The notes under the pieces: model-generated
Database searches by the model: none
The model's input: the letters and a program-made list of their open reading frames with translations, nothing else
Told to the model about the DNA's origin: nothing
Position numbers and translations under genes: made by a program
NCBI GenBank assembly: GCA_021397845.1
Contig: CM038052.1
Coordinates: 33,528,501-33,592,500, forward strand
DNA: 64,000 nucleotides
Origin: Areca catechu
Lineage: Eukaryota > Streptophyta > Magnoliopsida > Arecales > Arecaceae
Direction of reading: 5' to 3'
Shown here: one piece after another, positions 23,483 through 35,215 of the stretch
Layout of the letters: each line of letters starts with the position of its first letter
How positions within the stretch are numbered: the first letter of the stretch is position 1

Positions 23483-24872
23483 TGTTGACTCTGGTCTTGA
23501 TTTTGATGATTGAGAAAATGTTTAAGTATATATGAGTATAAATTATTTTTTTAGTGTGTTTATCAGATCTTAGTACTCATCCATGTTGAATGAAGAAATG
23601 GTTGTATTTCAGTTGAAAAAGTCCTTAAATTAATGGAAAATCAAGTATATGGACTTTGGAATTAATATGGAAGAACTTGAAGAAGTTAAAGTTTGATTTT
23701 TAGCAAGTTTTAGCAATGGCACACCCAAGTGTCGACACCTGGAATTGAAGTATCGACACCTAAAGATCAAGTGTCGACACTTGGAAATGAAGTATCGACT
23801 CAAGGCCTGAGATTTTTTGAAAATACTTCTACCATCTGGAGGTTTTTGCCTCAAGTATCGACTCACGGGAATGAAGTGTCGACACTTGAAAATGAAGTGT
23901 CGACACCTGGAGGTGAAGTATCAATACTTGAGAATGAAGTGTCGATACTTGGAGGTGAAGTGTCGACACTTGGACTGTAACGACTAGTTTTCTGGGTTGC
24001 AGAACTTCTTTAACTTGCTTTTAAACGACTATATTTTCATTCCCAACGATGATAAACGATCATTTATGATTTGGAGGGCTATATAAACATCTAAAATCAA
24101 ATGGGGATGTAATCCTTTGGTCAGATTATTGATTATCTTTCAAGGATTCAAGAATTGAGTGGTTCAAGCCTTCAAGCTTCCAAGTTTCAAAGAGAGCATC
24201 CAAAGTTCACATTATCAAGCTGTAATCAAAGGCTTCAACAACTTGAAGACAAGTTCTTCATCAACAATCAAGGGCTTCAAAGAGATATTTTTTTTTATTT
24301 AGAAAGCTTTAATTGTATTTTTTCATATTGCTCTTACATTATTTTACTTGAGATTTTTGGTGAGCCTTGGAAAACCAAAGAGATTTTAGTAAGTCTTGAA
24401 AAATCAAAGTAATTGTTGGTGAGCCTTGAAACCAACTAGAATTTAACTTGTGAACCCGAAGATAAAACAAGTTGTTTAGGTTCTTGGTTAGTCCGTAAAA
24501 TCAAGGGCGGTTGTTAGTGAGCCTTGAAACCAACTAGGATTTGACTTGTGAGCCCGAAGACAAAACAAGTTGTAAAGGTTATTGGTGAGCCTAAGTTACA
24601 AAACCAATCTTAGTGAAATTCCCAAGGGAATCTGGGGAGTGGATGTAGGTGCCCTGGAGTGCACCGAACCACTATATATCTTTGTATTTGTGTGATTGTT
24701 TTCTTTGGGCTTTTACTTTGTTGCATATTATCTTGAAGCACACAAACTTTGATAAATACAAGCACTTGAATTAAATTAGCACATACTTATTTTAGTTCAT
24801 AATCGAAGTAGTTCAAAAGTTTTATAAGATCCAATTCACCCCCTCTTGGGTTGCATCCTCTTCTGGGCAACA
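23483..24872 (+). repeat. 5' LTR of copia element 1
   Basis: Starts TGTTGACTCTGG and ends CTGGGCAACA. It contains the 21-bp palindromic repeat array (see separate entry) and a TATATAAAC at about 24080-24088 that could be its TATA box. Confidence 0.92.
23729..23980 (+). repeat. 21-bp palindromic repeat array in the copia 1 LTR
   Basis: Five strictly periodic 21-bp units at 23873-23977 on the pattern GAAGTGTCGACACTTGGAGGT, and looser copies from 23729. The core AAGTGTCGACACTT is a perfect 14-bp palindrome. Because 21 is a multiple of three, the array stays open as an E-V-S-T repeat peptide, which I take as a by-product. Confidence 0.85.
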
Positions 24873-24874
24873 AG

Positions 24875-24886
24875 TGGTATCAGAGC
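24875..24886 (+). promoter_or_regulatory. Primer binding site of copia element 1
   Basis: TGGTATCAGAGC, two bases after the 5' LTR. Initiator Met-tRNA type. Confidence 0.9.
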
Positions 24887-24958
24887 CCGAAACCCAAAAT
24901 TGTTGGTATCTAAACCTTGTGCTTTGCAAATAATCCAACAATTTTGAGTTAAAAGATC

Positions 24959-25820
24959 ATGGCAATCCTTGTAGGTATTAGTGTTAGACCACCATTTTTC
25001 AATGGCACAAACTACACATTTTGAAAAACTCGCATGCGCATCCATATTCAATCTATTAGTTATTATCTTTGAAAAATTGTTGTTAATGGTCCTCATATTC
25101 TTTCTATTTTAGTTAATGACATTTCCATTCCAAAACTCGAAGAGGATTGGAATGAATATGACATAAAACAATCTGAAATTAATGCTAAAGCAATGAACTT
25201 GCTTTATTGTGCATTGGACTTCAATGAATTTAATAGGATCTCCACATGCACATCGATGAAGGAAATATGAGACATACTTGAAGTTACTCATGAGGGTACT
25301 CTTCAAGTGAAGAATACTAAAATTAATTTACTTATATATTCTTTTGAAATCTTTGAAATGATGCATTATGAATCTATATCTGATATGTTTACTAGATTCA
25401 TGACTATTATTAATGAATTGAAAAGTCTTGGCAAAATCTATACTAATGTTAATTTGGTAAATAAAATTCTTAGATATTTGCCAATATTATGGGATCCAAA
25501 GGTGACGGCGATCCAAGAAGCTAAAGATATAGAAACTTTATCTTTGGAAGAGCTTATTGTTCATCATGATCCATGAGTTGAATTTGTGGCAAAAGGTAGT
25601 GGATGCTGATATAAGAAAAAAATAATTGTCTTTAAATCCACTACACATGATGAGTCTTCTAGTGAGGAGTCGGAAGACAGTGAAGATGAAGATGAGATGA
25701 AATTTTTAGCTCATAAATTTCAAAGATTCATGAGAAAAAGGGCCAAATAGAAATACACAAAGAAGGCAATGATGGCTACATGGAGCGAAAGTGAAGACTC
25801 TAGTTCAGAAGAAGAATAAA
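24959..25820 (+). pseudogene. gag of copia element 1 (UBN2-type), with in-frame TGA codons
   Basis: ATG at 24959 opens a frame that runs without a shift to 25576. It resembles UBN2-type gag: FFNGTNYTF, KLEEDWNEYDIKQSEINAKA, MNLLYCALDFNEFNRI, then a capsid helix segment from 25307. Three TGA stops at 25022, 25070 and 25268 each replace a tryptophan expected in the family. After 25576 the acidic DESSSEESEDSEDED segment and a Lys/Arg-rich stretch follow. The zinc knuckle seen in copia 2 was not found here. Confidence 0.85.
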
Positions 25821-28013
25821 TTCAAAAATCAACCCATCTTTGCTTCATGGCAAATGAAAAAAAGGTATGTGCTGAAAATGATTATGATTTTACCTTTGAT
25901 GAATTACATAATACATTCAATAATCTTGTGCATGAATACAAATTATAAAAATTGAGTACAAGGAATTAAAAAGGCATGTAGATTCCTTTTCCCTTGAGAA
26001 CACCAATCTTGCCAATAAAAATGATAATTTAATTACCAAAATTGATATTTCGGAAATAAAAAGAATAATTTTTCTAAAGAAAAAAATTTTAGAAAAAGAA
26101 AATGATGTTTTGAAAGATTTATGTGATAAATTTTTGAATAAGAAAAATATTTTGATTGAAGAAAAGAAACAAATTTTTTGAAGAATTTGCTTATTCATGC
26201 TTATTCCAATTTAACTTGTAAATCTGGATTTAATGCATATCCCTGTAGATCAAGAAAAGTTTGGGTTCCAAAAGGAACCATATTTACTAATCCTAAAGGA
26301 TCTAAGAAAGTTTGGGTACCAAAATTGTCCATCTAGTTTTGTAGGAATGTCTTGCAGTTCAACATAAAAAAATGAAGTTTTTGAAAAATGGCTGCACAAG
26401 ACAATATGAAGAGTGGACAAGCTACATTTTAGACTAAATGGTAAAGAAGGATTATACATATTGGTAAATTTTAAATATTCCTTCCATAATTAAAAATGTA
26501 GTTGAATAATTGTTATAAATATTGCATCAATTACTTTGAAAAATTATTTTAAATATTAATTAGAATCAAGTTTAGACTTATAGTCATTGGTTATGATCAT
26601 GAACTTCTTGATGTTGATGAATTTCATGCTATCTTGATTAAACTTGTGATTATTAGACTTTCACTTGATTTTGATTGATATAGTTTTTAAACTATTTCAA
26701 GTGAAATGTTATGATTTATGTACTTTCATTTTTAGTATCTACGCTTAAGCTAGAAATGATTTGGATCAAGTATAGAACTGGTAGTTAAGGGTTATATTTA
26801 AGAAAAAGGTATGCATATTGATAAATCCTTGCTCTAATAACTAGACTTGCTATTAAATTACTTCTAGCATTTATATGGATATCAAATCATTTTAAATAAA
26901 TTTGAAATCATGCTAAAAGTTTTTAAATGGTATCAATGCTTTGTAATTTGAAAACCATGAATATCTTGAAAAATTTATAATCTTTGCTATCAGACTTAGT
27001 GTTTATATTCATATCTCAAAATTGTCTGAAATTATGATGCATGTGCTTTCATGTTTTTATTCCTCAATTGAATGCATATTTTTAAGTGGGAATAACATTT
27101 AGGGGGAGCATCCAAAGATTTGTTATTATTATATACATATATGATACCTGAATATTTTGTTTGATATCATGCTTTACTTATATTGCTCTGACACTCTTCT
27201 CCATGTTTTCAAATCTAATTCTTTAAGGGGAGTTACATTCAAGTGGTATTATATTCAATTTATATTAAAATTATTTTTAAAAAGGAAGTAATGCATTCTA
27301 GTAATCGCTTTGGATTGGGTTAGTCATCATGGCCATTCTGTCATATGGAGCTAAGTAGGAGTTATAGTCTATTCATTCACTGGGGTTTATGTAGTTGTGG
27401 GGTGGTGTATATTAGCATAGAGTAAGGTGAATGGATAATTTGTTATCATTGAGTTTATATATTATATTGAATGATTTTATGTGCATATCAATGATATATT
27501 GATGATTGTTATATATTTCAATCTGTAATCAATATTCAATCGTGTATCATGATATTAAGTGCTATGTTCAATCTGTAACAAATTCAAGTGGTATCATGAT
27601 TAATTAGTTCATGTATGATTTGATGATCTACTTACTATTCTTTTCACCTTCATTCCTTGTATTGCCTTCATCCTTTTTCATGATACAAAAAAGGGGAGAA
27701 AATTGTTAAATATGAAAAGGAAAAAGATTGGATAAACATGAAAAATCATATGAGAAATGAAAGAAAGTACAAAAGGGGAAAGAAGAATGTAAAATATTTT
27801 TATCTGAAGGGAAGAATAGTAAGATAAAGAAAATTTGAAAATTTTGCATATTTGAAAAATATTTTGAAGAATTTTTGAAAAATTTTATGGATCATATTGA
27901 GGGGGAGCTTGATGCTTATTGATTTTAAGTTTGCATGTTTATACTATTGTTAATCTTTTAAGCTTACCCTATTCATATACTTAAAGGTTTTATCATCATC
28001 AAAAGGGAGAGAT
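25821..28013 (+). other. Non-coding AT-rich remainder of copia element 1 and polypurine tract
   Basis: Short Lys/Asn-rich coiled-coil-like pieces lie at about 25850-26190 and two KKVWVPK-like peptides at about 26255-26335. After that no pol sequence is seen up to the polypurine tract aaaagggagagat at 28001-28013. Confidence 0.75.
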
Positions 28014-29405
28014 TGTTGACTCTGATCTTGATTTGATGATTGACAAAATGTTTAAGTATACATGAGTACTAATTATTTTTTAAGTGTGTTTATCAGATCT
28101 TAGTACTTATCCATGTTGAATGAAGAATTGTTATATTTCAGTTGAAAAAGTCTTTAAATTAACAGAAAATCAAGTATATGGACTTTGAAATTAATATGGA
28201 AGAACTTGAAAAAGTTAAAGTTTGATTTTCAGAAAGTTTCAGCAATGGCACGCCCGAGTGTCGACACCTGAAATTGAAGTGTCGACACCTGAAGATCAAG
28301 TATCGAACCTGGAAATGAAGTGTCGACTCAAAGCCTGGGATTTTTTGAAAATACAAAACTATGCCATCTGGAGATTTTTGCCTCAAGTGTCGACTCATGG
28401 GAATGAAGTGTCGATACTTGAAAATGAAGTGTCGACACCTGGAGGTAAAGTATTGATACTTAAGAATGAAGTGTCGACACCTGGAGGTGAAAGTGTCGAT
28501 ACTTGGACTGTAATGACTAGTTTTATAGGCTGCAGAACTTCTTCAACTTGCTTTCAAACGGTTATATTTTCATCCCCAACGGTGATAAACGGTCATCTGT
28601 GATTTGGAGGGCTATATAAACATCTAAAATCAAATGGGGATGTAATCCTTTGATGAGATTATTGATAATTGTTCAAGGATTCAAGAATTTAGTGGTTCAA
28701 GCCTTCAAGCTTCCAAGTTTCAAAGAGAGCATCCAAAGTTCACACATCAAGCTGTAATCAAAGGCTTCAACAACTTGAAGACAAGTTCTTCATCAATAAT
28801 CAAGGGCTTCAAAAAAATATTTTTTTATTTTAGAAAGCTTTAATTGTATTTTTTCATATTGCTTACATTATTTTACATGAGATTTTTGGTGAGCCTTGGA
28901 AAATCAAAGAGATTTTTGGTAAGCCTTGGAAAATCAAAGTGGTTGTTGGTGAGCCTTGAAACCAACTAGGATTTAACTTATGAGCTCGAAGATAAAAAAA
29001 GTTGTTTAGGTTCTTGGTTAGCCCGTAAAACCAAGGGTGATTGTTGGTGAGCCTTGAAACTAACTAGGGTTTGACTTGTGAGCCCGAAGACAAAACAAGT
29101 TGTAAAGGTTGTTGGTGAGCCTAGGTTACAAAACCAATCTTAGTGGAATTCCCAAGGGGATATTGGGAATTGGATGTAGGTGCCTTGGAGTGCATCAAAC
29201 CATTATATATCTTTGTGTTGGTGTGATTGTTTTCTTTGGGCTTTTACTTTGTTGCATATTATCTTGAAGCACACAAACACTTTGGCAAAACACAAGCACT
29301 TGAATTAAATTAGCATATACTTGTTTTAGTTCATAATCGAAGTAGTTTAAAAGTTTATAAGACCCAATTCACCCCCTTTTGGGTTGCATCCTCTTCTGGG
29401 CAACA
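28014..29405 (+). repeat. 3' LTR of copia element 1
   Basis: 1,392 bp, similar to the 5' LTR along its whole length, with scattered substitutions and small indels. It carries its own version of the 21-bp palindromic array at about 28256-28507. Confidence 0.92.
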
Positions 29406-29747
29406 GAAAGAAGCACATTCGAGCCACGATCCGCGTGATCACCAGATCAACGACGGAGGGGTTGCTCCCAGCGGGCACCAACCGTCCAGATGTTGCCACG
29501 TCACTCAAGTCACCTCCGAAGCCCAACGGCCGAGCGAGCCTGGTTGGCCACTCCTCATTACACCCTTCTGTATTAATTGTCGCTCCCTCCGCCTCCAATG
29601 CAGCATCGACACCTGTCCCGAGTACGAGTTTCCGGAGTGGCAAACGACCAGACACAGCACGCCCAATCAAACCCGCAATCACCTTAAGGACAAATGCATT
29701 CAATGCGAGAATGATGCTCTCGCCCTTTGAAGCTATAAGCCTCCCGA

Positions 29748-29768
29748 AGGCCAAGAGCAAGGGACAAC
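29748..29768 (+). promoter_or_regulatory. Polypurine tract of gypsy element 1
   Basis: Purine-rich GAAGGCCAAGAGCAAGGGACAA directly before the 3' LTR. This is the expected position of the plus-strand primer. Confidence 0.65.
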
Positions 29769-30392
29769 TGTTATACCCAATCAGCTTTCCTCCGAACCAG
29801 ATCGGAGCCGACGACCCTTCGGTCGAGTTGGACCAAAGGTCCGGCTGACCCACCGAAGGTCCGATCGACTCACCAGGGGTCGACGGACCCACCAGAGGTC
29901 CGACCGACCCACTTCAGCCAGGCCCATATCGGTCCAAGGCGGGCTGCTCCAAAGATGGTCCGGAGGCTCCTTCCAGCTGGTATCAGGATTCCATAACGAC
30001 AGAATCCTGATATCTCGGCGCCATTACTCTATGGATCCCATGATCTCGACGCCATTACTCTGCAGGTCCCACGATCTGGTGCCACCTAGCCACTATCAAT
30101 ATTTCTCTAGGGGTAGATTGGTCATTCCTAGCCTGGTCCCTAATAGATCTGGTGAAGTTCCGTGCTTATATAAGGTAAAAGGGGGACTCTGAGCGATAAG
30201 AGAGATTTTCTTTCCCCACGAGCTATCTCCTTTAATTCCTCCATTCTATTACTCTAAGGCTCCCACTAACTTAGCTATCGGATGGTCCCTCGCCGGAACA
30301 CTACCGGCCCGTAGGATATTTTTGCGGGAACCGGAAAGACGCACACTCCAGCCAGTTCGAGAGAATCCAGTCCAGAAAATTTAGCGGCAACA
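29769..30392 (+). repeat. 3' LTR of gypsy element 1
   Basis: 624 bp. It is longer than the 5' LTR because of an extra block at about 29970-30060. That block holds a 10-bp perfect inverted repeat (tatcaggatt / aatcctgata, 12-nt loop, 29981-30012) and a ~32-bp imperfect duplication (CGGCGCCATTACTCT / CGACGCCATTACTCT). Confidence 0.9.
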
Positions 30393-30639
30393 ATAACAAT
30401 TTAAATGCATACAATATTTTACTAAGCAGCAACTCTGATATGCTCATTGTTCATGACTCAATCAGCAATTTCATTCAACCAAACTTTCATTTTTAACTAC
30501 TATTATTGATGTTAATATCATTATATAAACTATTATGATCATTCATTTTTCTTATCATCATCATCAATTTTATTATTATAATGTGCAAAATCTGGATCAA
30601 ATCTAATTTCTCGATATTTAGTCTATTCACAGTCACTCT

Positions 30640-30820
30640 CTTGTCCATGACTTGCCATACTCAAATACCACATTCCTACCCATGGCAAGGTTATACTAAT
30701 AAATGTATTATGTCCCTATTCATGACGAGGCCATATTATAAAATGTACTACATTTTGCTCATGACGAGGCCATATTGAAATGTACCATAATCCTACTTGT
30801 GGTGAGGCTATACTGAAATT
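30640..30820 (+). repeat. Imperfect ~40-45-bp tandem repeats
   Basis: About four copies of a unit containing CATGACGAGGCCATATT followed by AAATGTACTACAT-like sequence. Confidence 0.6.
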
Positions 30821-32177
30821 ATGACTTGTTCAGATGCCTAAATTTTAAATCATTACAAATATTCTCTTCTATCTTTATTATATTATTATTATATAAAATA
30901 TTTTTGCGATACATTTATCATAATCGAGCATACTTCGACATATTAAAGGATCAACTTCATATGTTATCAAAATTATATATAAAGAAGAAATATCAATAAT
31001 TTCAACATATAACACATAATAGTCATGATCATGCAGGTGGTTATGGTTTGAAATACTTACCTCCACCAGTAGGAAAATACACCTAACGTGCCAACCCGAC
31101 TTGCAGCGCATGTTAAACACTTGGTTAACTTCAAATCAATATTTAATACTATAAAATTAAAAATCACCATCTTTTCTAGTTAAATAATTATAACTTAATT
31201 TTTTTAATATTTAATAAATCATATCATTTTCAAAGTATTTAGCCATAATTAATATTAAAGTATTCTATCAAAATGTGTTTATAATACTTAGATTAGTAAT
31301 GATTACTTGCAATGACCCATAAATGGAATATCCCATGCTTTCCTCAAATTCTTTTAAATCTACTAATCCCGAACATATAAAATCTAAAATTAATGCCACG
31401 CTACTGCTTCATAATAATTATAGAAACTCCTTAACAACTCTACAATCTCAATTTACGGCTCATTATCCCTTTTCTACATTATAGTCCCTTTCTACAATTT
31501 ATTTAACCAAGATAATGGTATCCAAAAAAAATTTCAAACTTGGCAATTGAATTGGCCAATGGGTTAACAACTTTCAGTTAAAGTTTTCGATTAAACGGCT
31601 TGACCATTAGAGAGTTAAAATATCTGATTATCACAAGGCAGAGTCGATCCATCCAAGATTTACCTAAATAATTTAAGCTAACTCCTTAAAGTTTCCCTAA
31701 ATTCTTAAATTCCAATTTCTAAAATATCAATTTCTTGGCAGGGAAATAGTAGTGCAAAGTACTGAAGACAAGAAAGAGAAGAGAGGGTGAAACGGCTTTT
31801 TTTTTTTTTCCTTTCTACCATCATTTCTTCTTTTTTTCCTCTCTTCTTTCTTTCTTTTTCTTTCTTTTTTCCCCTTCCATCCACATACAAATTCATTCCA
31901 AAAGACAATCACATGTAGCATGGCAAGTCACCCATGGCACAGCCTTTGGCTGCGGTGGAAGAGAAGAAGAAGGGTTTATTAAAATCCTTGAACAAAGAAT
32001 CAAACCCCTACTTTCTTCCTTTCCTACATACTATAAAAATATGATTAACAAAAGGAAAGAGCCCATACCAATCTCCTGGGAGGGAGAGGTGGAGATGGTG
32101 GTCCAACCAGGAGTGGTGGGGAGGTTGGAACGACGACGGGAGAGATGAGTGAGTGGGAGACGACCTGGGTGAGAGAG

Positions 32178-32181
<4 letters not shown>

Positions 32182-32240
<59 letters not shown>
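32182..32240 (+). repeat. (GA)n microsatellite
   Basis: About 29 uninterrupted GA dinucleotides. Confidence 0.97.
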
Positions 32241-32241
<1 letters not shown>

Positions 32242-32399
32242 CCCTCCCGATTCTTTCTCTTTGCCGCACGAGAGAGAGATGCATGGCCTTTCTCATGCCT
32301 TCCAAAGGGTGAAGAGGCCGCATGGCCCTTCTCGCGATTTCTCCAACCCCATCCCCTTCTCCCCCTTTCTATGCTATAATACTTGAGCATGGTCAAAGG

Positions 32400-32425
32400 G
32401 CGTGCGCGCATACGCGCGCATGGTC

Positions 32426-32477
<52 letters not shown>
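32400..32477 (+). repeat. Alternating purine-pyrimidine tract followed by poly(A)51
   Basis: A perfect 23-nt purine-pyrimidine alternation rich in CG and GC (32400-32422) lies four bases before 51 consecutive A residues (32427-32477). Confidence 0.9.
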
Positions 32478-32478
<1 letters not shown>

Positions 32479-33879
32479 ACATTTCCCCTCCTTTAAAAAA
32501 AAAAAATTCATTCTCAAAATTTATATATTTAAAATTTAAAAGTACTCCAAATTTAACATTCCTTTCTTTTTATAACTTAAATATAATAAAATCATAAATC
32601 TACCGTAGCCATATCTATTCTACTAGTCACGGGTCTCAATTATTAACTTTACTATCATAATAAGAAAGAGATCTAATTTTATTATCAAATATGTTAATAT
32701 CCAAATAGACCTTCAATTATTTATTTGCATCAATACTGTTTATACAGGTACTCACTGATTTATTTCATTTTAATCTAGTCAACTTGCATAAGACCTAGAA
32801 AATTTTTATCAGAAATTATTTTAATTATTTGCAACCATCCACATTTATATGGCTCATCATATAAATAATTATTGAATGTTTTATTATTTAATCAAATCTT
32901 GGTATATCATCTTGACAGGATTCTCTTCAGGAAAGCGGCTTTGGTTGCTTTAAGTGTATGCTGATAGGTGCTCATCTTGTCATGGAGGGTATTAAAATGA
33001 TCGATGCTTGAGTCATTGTATTAGAACTATCACTGGTTAAAGGATAGTGCTGGAGGAAGGTGGTGACCACTTACCTCATCACCTGTGCCTCCTTTAGCAG
33101 CTCCTAGCCTTCATGGAGATGTATAAGGTTAGGAGTGGAAGTAGCCTCGGGAACCTCGTCTTGTTTGACAGTCGATGACACCACACCCAGGATGCATAGG
33201 GGATGATCTCTCAGTGTTCTCGATGCCATCCTAGGTCTCATGAGCTTTTCTCCTCCATCTGCTATGGATGAGGCTTTATGGTTTTTGTTGCATCAGCTTT
33301 ATGGAAGGTAGTTTTCTTCCACGCTCCACACACTAGTCGGGTTACTAGACGTGATACACATCTTCTTTTCCTAACCAGCTTCACCTTCCGCTCTTCAGGG
33401 GGACCAGAAAGCTTTTCGGGCATGTAGGAGGTGTCTTGCTACTTTTGGACGAGTCATAATCGTGCATCCTCCTCTTGCTGGTATGGACTTGGAGGCTTCT
33501 AGAAGTCTTGTCTTGGTCCTTTAGAGCCTAACTTGTCCTCAACCTCTATCTATATCTTTGGTAACATTCTCGGAGTGATGTAATCTAGACATAAAGCCAC
33601 AAACACATGTAATTGAGATTTGTTAACGAAAAGAAGTCTTTATTCTTTGATATCTTCTTGTGTTTGCATGTTACTTACTACATCTAAAATGCTTTACATT
33701 GTTCTTTGTATCTCCATATTAGGTTTCAACTCATTATTCAAGAGTTTTTGCCTACTAAAGCTTTAGAAGGTGTTAACCTTGCCTCAGTGCACCAAGGCTT
33801 ATTCCTGATGGATATCATCAAAGAGCCTCACCACTCAGTCAAGACTTAGGACATGGGCTCGGCGATCTCAACTGAGATG

Positions 33880-34290
33880 CATAGCCTTTTTAGGGCTTGG
33901 AATAGAGTGTGCTAAGACCTTGCTTGGGGTGTGAAGCTTAGTCAAGATTTTAGAATAGAGGGTTTGTTGACCCTACCTGGAACACAAAGCTTGTCCAAGA
34001 CTTTAGAATAAAGGATTTGCCAACCTTGCCTAAGAAATAAGATTCATCTAGGACTCTAGAATAAAGGACTCACCAACCTTGCTTGGAGCATGAAGTTTGT
34101 CCAGGACTTTTAGAATAGAGGTTTCGTCAATCTTGCCTGGAGTACGAAGCTTGTCCAAGATTTTTAGAATGGAGAGCTTGCTAACCCTGCCTAGAGAATA
34201 GGTTCACCTAGAATTTTAGAATAAATGGTTTGCCAACACTGCCTAGGATGCAAAGCTCATTTAAGATTTTTATATTAGAAGGTTCCATGG
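33880..34290 (-). repeat. 53-bp tandem array in gypsy element 3
   Basis: About seven imperfect copies of a 53-bp unit, for example ACTTTAGAATAAAGGATTTG then CCAACCTTGCCT, as read on the plus strand. Confidence 0.8.
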
Positions 34291-34509
34291 TCAGGGCTAG
34301 CTTATAGTTATGCGAGAGTCAGTCCCCCTTATCACATGCACACGAGATTTTATTTGGAAAATGGATTGAACATAATATTATGACCCTCGTATTCCATTCC
34401 AGGTGATACCCCATGTAGGAAGGAGGATCCCTCAGCATAAACCAAAGTTGCCCTCGACCCATGATCAATGTGGCACTAAAAATGTTGGATTGCCTTACCT
34501 AGGGTGCAT

Positions 34510-35215
34510 TGCTCACCTAGTTGCTTTGCTTGGGAGTCTTATGGCTTAACAAGGATTATAGGTGTGGAGATTGGGCCTAGAAGTCTTATTGCTTAACCAA
34601 GGCTTGAGAATGGTGAAGATGCTATACCCAGAGTTTTATCACTTAACCGGAGATTACGAGTATGAAGACCTAACTTAGGAGTCTTATTACTTAACCAGAA
34701 CTTGAGAATGGCAGAGATGCCATGCCTTGGAGTCTTATCACTTAACCAGGATCATGAGCGTGAAGACCCAATCTAGAAGTCTTATTGCTTAACCAAGGCT
34801 TGAGAGTGGTAGAGATACCATGCCTGGGAGTCTTATCGCTTAACCAAGGATTATAGATATAGAGACGTGACCTAGAAGTCGTATTGCTTAACCAAGGCTT
34901 AAGAATGGAAAAGATACCATGCCTAGGGTCTTATTGTTTAACCATGGTTGTGAATATGTAGACCCGACCTGAGAGTCTTATTATTTAACCAGGGCTTGAG
35001 AGTAGTGAAGATGCCATGCTTGGGAGTCTTATTGCTTAACCAAGGATTATAGATGTGCATACATGACCTGGGAGTCTTATGACTTAATCAGGGCTTGAGA
35101 ATGGCAAATATGCCATACCTGGGAATCTTATCGCTTAACCAGGGATTACGAGTGTGAAGACTCGATCTAGGAGTCTTATTGCTTAACTAGGACTTGAAAG
35201 GCCGTATTGACTCAT
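34510..35215 (-). repeat. ~98-bp dimeric tandem array in gypsy element 3
   Basis: About fourteen ~49-bp monomers, all with GGAGTCTTATTGCTTAACCA, in alternating A and B types. A continues GGATTATAGATGTG and B continues GGCTTGAGAATGG. The real period is therefore a ~98-bp dimer repeated about seven times. Confidence 0.85.

Larger units (their letters stand above)
23478..29410 (+). mobile_element. Gag-only SIRE/Maximus-like copia element inserted in gypsy element 1
   Basis: Two LTRs (1,390 and 1,392 bp) lie in direct orientation at 23483-24872 and 28014-29405, with a perfect 5-bp duplication gaaag at 23478-23482 and 29406-29410. A Met-tRNA PBS follows the 5' LTR and a polypurine tract precedes the 3' LTR. 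The 3.1-kb interior has a gag gene and an AT-rich region with the KKVWVPKG-type repeats of SIRE-like gag-pol linkers. There is no protease, integrase or RT, so the element depended on another copy for its movement. Confidence 0.92.
14367..30392 (+). mobile_element. Ty3/gypsy retrotransposon, Tat-type, plus strand, carrying a copia insertion
   Basis: The two LTRs are similar throughout (14367-14958 and 29769-30392), begin TGTTATACCC and end GGCAACA. The flanks are ataat on the left and ataac on the right, a 5-bp duplication with one change. Removing the internal copia and its duplicated 5 bp leaves about 10.1 kb. Protease, RT, RNase H, integrase is the gypsy order. A second RNase H (peptides WTLHMNGASN and SNNQAKYKALLAGLRLA) after the first is the mark of the Tat lineage (Ogre, Retand, Grande and relatives). 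A tandem array and an antisense gene follow pol. Stops and frameshifts throughout pol show it cannot make its own proteins. Confidence 0.9.
30393..32930. other. AT-rich intergenic sequence with simple repeats
   Basis: No gene recognised. It is the right flank of the gypsy insertion. Notable parts are ~40-45-bp imperfect repeats at 30640-30820, a (GA)n tract, a Z-DNA-like alternating tract and a 51-bp poly(A). The sequence could be an unrecognised LTR. Confidence 0.5.

Noticed and set aside
23729..23980. E-V-S-T repeat peptide (83 residues, plus strand)
   Set aside because: It arises from the 21-bp LTR repeats and is not maintained in the other LTR copies.
29347..29892. 181-residue minus-strand frame (and 154-residue plus-strand frame) at the gypsy 1 3' end
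   Set aside because: It spans the end of the copia 1 LTR, the gypsy 1 PPT region and the start of its LTR, so it is an accidental frame across an insertion junction. The plus-strand part could be an upstream piece of the element's untranslated region, but I see no domain.
32930..33600. Possible third antisense gene in gypsy element 3
   Set aside because: The position fits, but no Transposase_28-like or coiled-coil peptide could be read with confidence.
34510..35215. Regularly spaced repeats that could suggest a CRISPR-like array
   Set aside because: Monomers are contiguous and imperfect with no unique spacers, and lie in the 3' region of a plant retrotransposon.
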